Program-made: the position numbers and the translations under genes | Notes under the pieces: model-generated | What the model saw: only the letters and a program-made list of their open reading frames with translations | The model's database searches: none | Told to the model about the DNA's origin: nothing | Source: JBICHN01 sp043101845 | GTDB taxonomy: Bacteria; Planctomycetota; Phycisphaerae; Phycisphaerales; UBA5793 | Length of the DNA: 64,000 nt | Direction: 5' to 3' | NCBI GenBank assembly: GCA_043101845.1 | Contig: JBICHN010000011.1 | Coordinates: forward strand, 806,001 to 870,000 | Part shown: piece by piece, positions 62,727 through 64,000 of the stretch | How the letters are laid out: each line of letters begins with the position of its first letter | How positions within the stretch are numbered: position 1 is the stretch's first letter

Positions 62727-64000
62727 ATGCGGATGGACCGTTTGACAACTTTGGGCCAGGAGGCGCTCGCGAGCGCGCAATCACTTGCGATCGGCATGCA
62801 GCATGGCGAACTCACGCCGCTCCATGTCCTCGCGGCGTTGCTCGAACCAGGCGAGGGAGGCGGTCAGTCCGTCGCACGCTCGGTCCTCGAACGGACCGGC
62901 GCCGATCCGGACCGGGTGCGTTCGATTGCGCGCAGTGAACTGAACCGGCGTCCCACGATTTCCGGCGCTCAGCCGGGCCTGTCATCGTCACTCACAGAAG
63001 TGCTCCAGAAGGCCGAACAGGAAGCGAAGGCGCTCGGCGACTCGTACATCTCGACCGAGCATCTGCTAGTTGCGCTCAGCGAAGTGAAATCGGACGCGAA
63101 GGAAGTGCTCTCGGTCAACGGCGTTCGCCGCGTGCATGCGCTCGAGGCGATCAAGCAGATCCGCGCTGCGTCCGGCGTGTCCAATGTGCATGACCCCGGC
63201 GCCGAGTCGCAATACGAGGCGCTCAAGAAGTACGCGATCGATCTCAACGAGAAGGCACAGGAAGGCAAGCTCGATCCGGTCATCGGACGGGACGAAGAGA
63301 TTCGGCGGTGCATGCAGGTCCTGAGCCGGCGCACGAAGAATAATCCGGTGCTTATCGGCGAGCCGGGCGTCGGGAAGACGGCGATCGCCGAAGGCCTCGC
63401 CCAGCGTATCGTGAATGGCGATTGCCCCGAATCGCTCAAGATGAGCCGAATCGTCGCGCTCGATGTCGGCTCGCTCCTCGCGGGCGCGAAGTTCCGCGGC
63501 GAGTTTGAAGAGCGGCTCAAAGCGGTGCTGCGCGAAGTCACGGCGAGTGACGGCCGGATGATCCTCTTTATCGATGAACTCCACACGATCGTCGGCGCCG
63601 GAGCGGCCGAAGGCGCCGTGTCAGCCGGCAACATGCTCAAGCCGGCGCTCGCCCGCGGTGAACTCCGGTGTATCGGCGCCACGACGCTCGACGAGTATCG
63701 CCAGCATATTGAGAAGGACGCGGCGTTCGAGCGTCGATTCCAGCCGGTCTTCGTCGACGAGCCCGGCGTCGAGGACGCGATCGCCATTCTCCGTGGACTC
63801 AAGCCGAGATACGAAGCGCATCACGGGGTTCGCATTACCGACAGTGCGCTCGTGCAGACCGCAGTGCTGAGCAATCGGTACATCAGTGATCGGTTCCTGC
63901 CCGACAAGGCGATCGACCTCCTCGACGAGGCGGCGGCCAGATTGCGCATTGAGAACGACTCGATGCCCTCTGAACTCGATCTCCTGCGGCGGGAGATCAT
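62727..64000 (+). CDS. clpB: ATP-dependent chaperone ClpB, N-terminal part
   Basis: The first ~424 codons; the gene runs off the right edge. Start ATG 62727 with GGGAGG ten bases upstream. The Clp N-domain is present (LTTLGQEALASAQSLAIGM), and the first AAA+ module has Walker A GEPGVGKTAIAEGL, Walker B MILFIDELHTIVGAG and DRFLPDKAIDLLDEAAARL. ClpB is the disaggregase working with DnaK. The middle domain and second ATPase lie outside the window, so ClpB rather than ClpC rests on sequence style and on the start of the expected coiled-coil (SELDLLRREI). Confidence 0.92.
   Translation, partial: MRMDRLTTLGQEALASAQSLAIGMQHGELTPLHVLAALLEPGEGGGQSVARSVLERTGADPDRVRSIARSELNRRPTISGAQPGLSSSLTEVLQKAEQEAKALGDSYISTEHLLVALSEVKSDAKEVLSVNGVRRVHALEAIKQIRAASGVSNVHDPGAESQYEALKKYAIDLNEKAQEGKLDPVIGRDEEIRRCMQVLSRRTKNNPVLIGEPGVGKTAIAEGLAQRIVNGDCPESLKMSRIVALDVGSLLAGAKFRGEFEERLKAVLREVTASDGRMILFIDELHTIVGAGAAEGAVSAGNMLKPALARGELRCIGATTLDEYRQHIEKDAAFERRFQPVFVDEPGVEDAIAILRGLKPRYEAHHGVRITDSALVQTAVLSNRYISDRFLPDKAIDLLDEAAARLRIENDSMPSELDLLRREI

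Overview
The window is a densely packed, GC-rich bacterial chromosome segment. It has short intergenic gaps, many ATGA-type start/stop overlaps, and SD-like GGAG/GAGG motifs before many but not all starts. I infer a planctomycete, most likely of the Phycisphaerae. The grounds are the secreted proteins with a shared C-terminal module, the DUF547, DUF1015 and DUF4139 gene set, the expanded sulfotransferases, and an unusual EF-Tu. No rRNA or phylogenetic marker tree could be used, so the taxon is inference. No CRISPR array, prophage, transposase or integrase was found.

Layout. 1-630: start of flagellar fliD with a small upstream ORF. 709-4214: an HDOD-GAF-histidine kinase followed by a degenerate receiver-GAF protein. 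4133-6363: a GrpB-family protein and miaB. 6579-10541: a membrane/redox/glycosyltransferase cluster (TVP38-DUF547 fusion, MerA-like flavoprotein, TIGR04283-type glycosyltransferase). 10587-11639: ruvB. 11660-16919: serC, serA, a DUF1015 protein with a ParB/SerK-like DGHHR motif, and an acyl-CoA ligase. 16980-25950: membrane and stress genes (PAQR/HlyIII, SLC12-like transporter, DinB, a bactofilin-like protein, 2H phosphoesterase, lipoprotein, orphan DNA methyltransferase, secreted protein, TMEM175-like protein). 25969-32277: acnA divergent from a LysR regulator, an MFS transporter and sucD. 32391-40438: a subtilase, a polyprenyl synthase, dtd-MEMO1, a DUF3368 PIN-like protein, a DUF4139 protein and a DNRLRE protein.

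40583-43989 is a translation/secretion block: two promoters, tRNA-Thr, tuf, rpmG, tRNA-Trp, secE, nusG and a strong terminator. The usual rplK does not follow nusG. EF-Tu carries a five-residue insertion in switch I and lacks the RGITI motif there; this is the most striking protein-level oddity in the window.

44649-59462 holds a surface-polysaccharide locus. It contains glycosyltransferases (one fused to a methyltransferase), a Wzm/Wzt-type ABC exporter, a methyltransferase and two sulfotransferases, with a third sulfotransferase just upstream beyond nadD and tRNA-Glu. The parsimonious reading is synthesis and export of a sulfated, possibly methylated, glycan. 59486-64000 returns to housekeeping: holA, a lipoprotein, queE and the 5' part of clpB.
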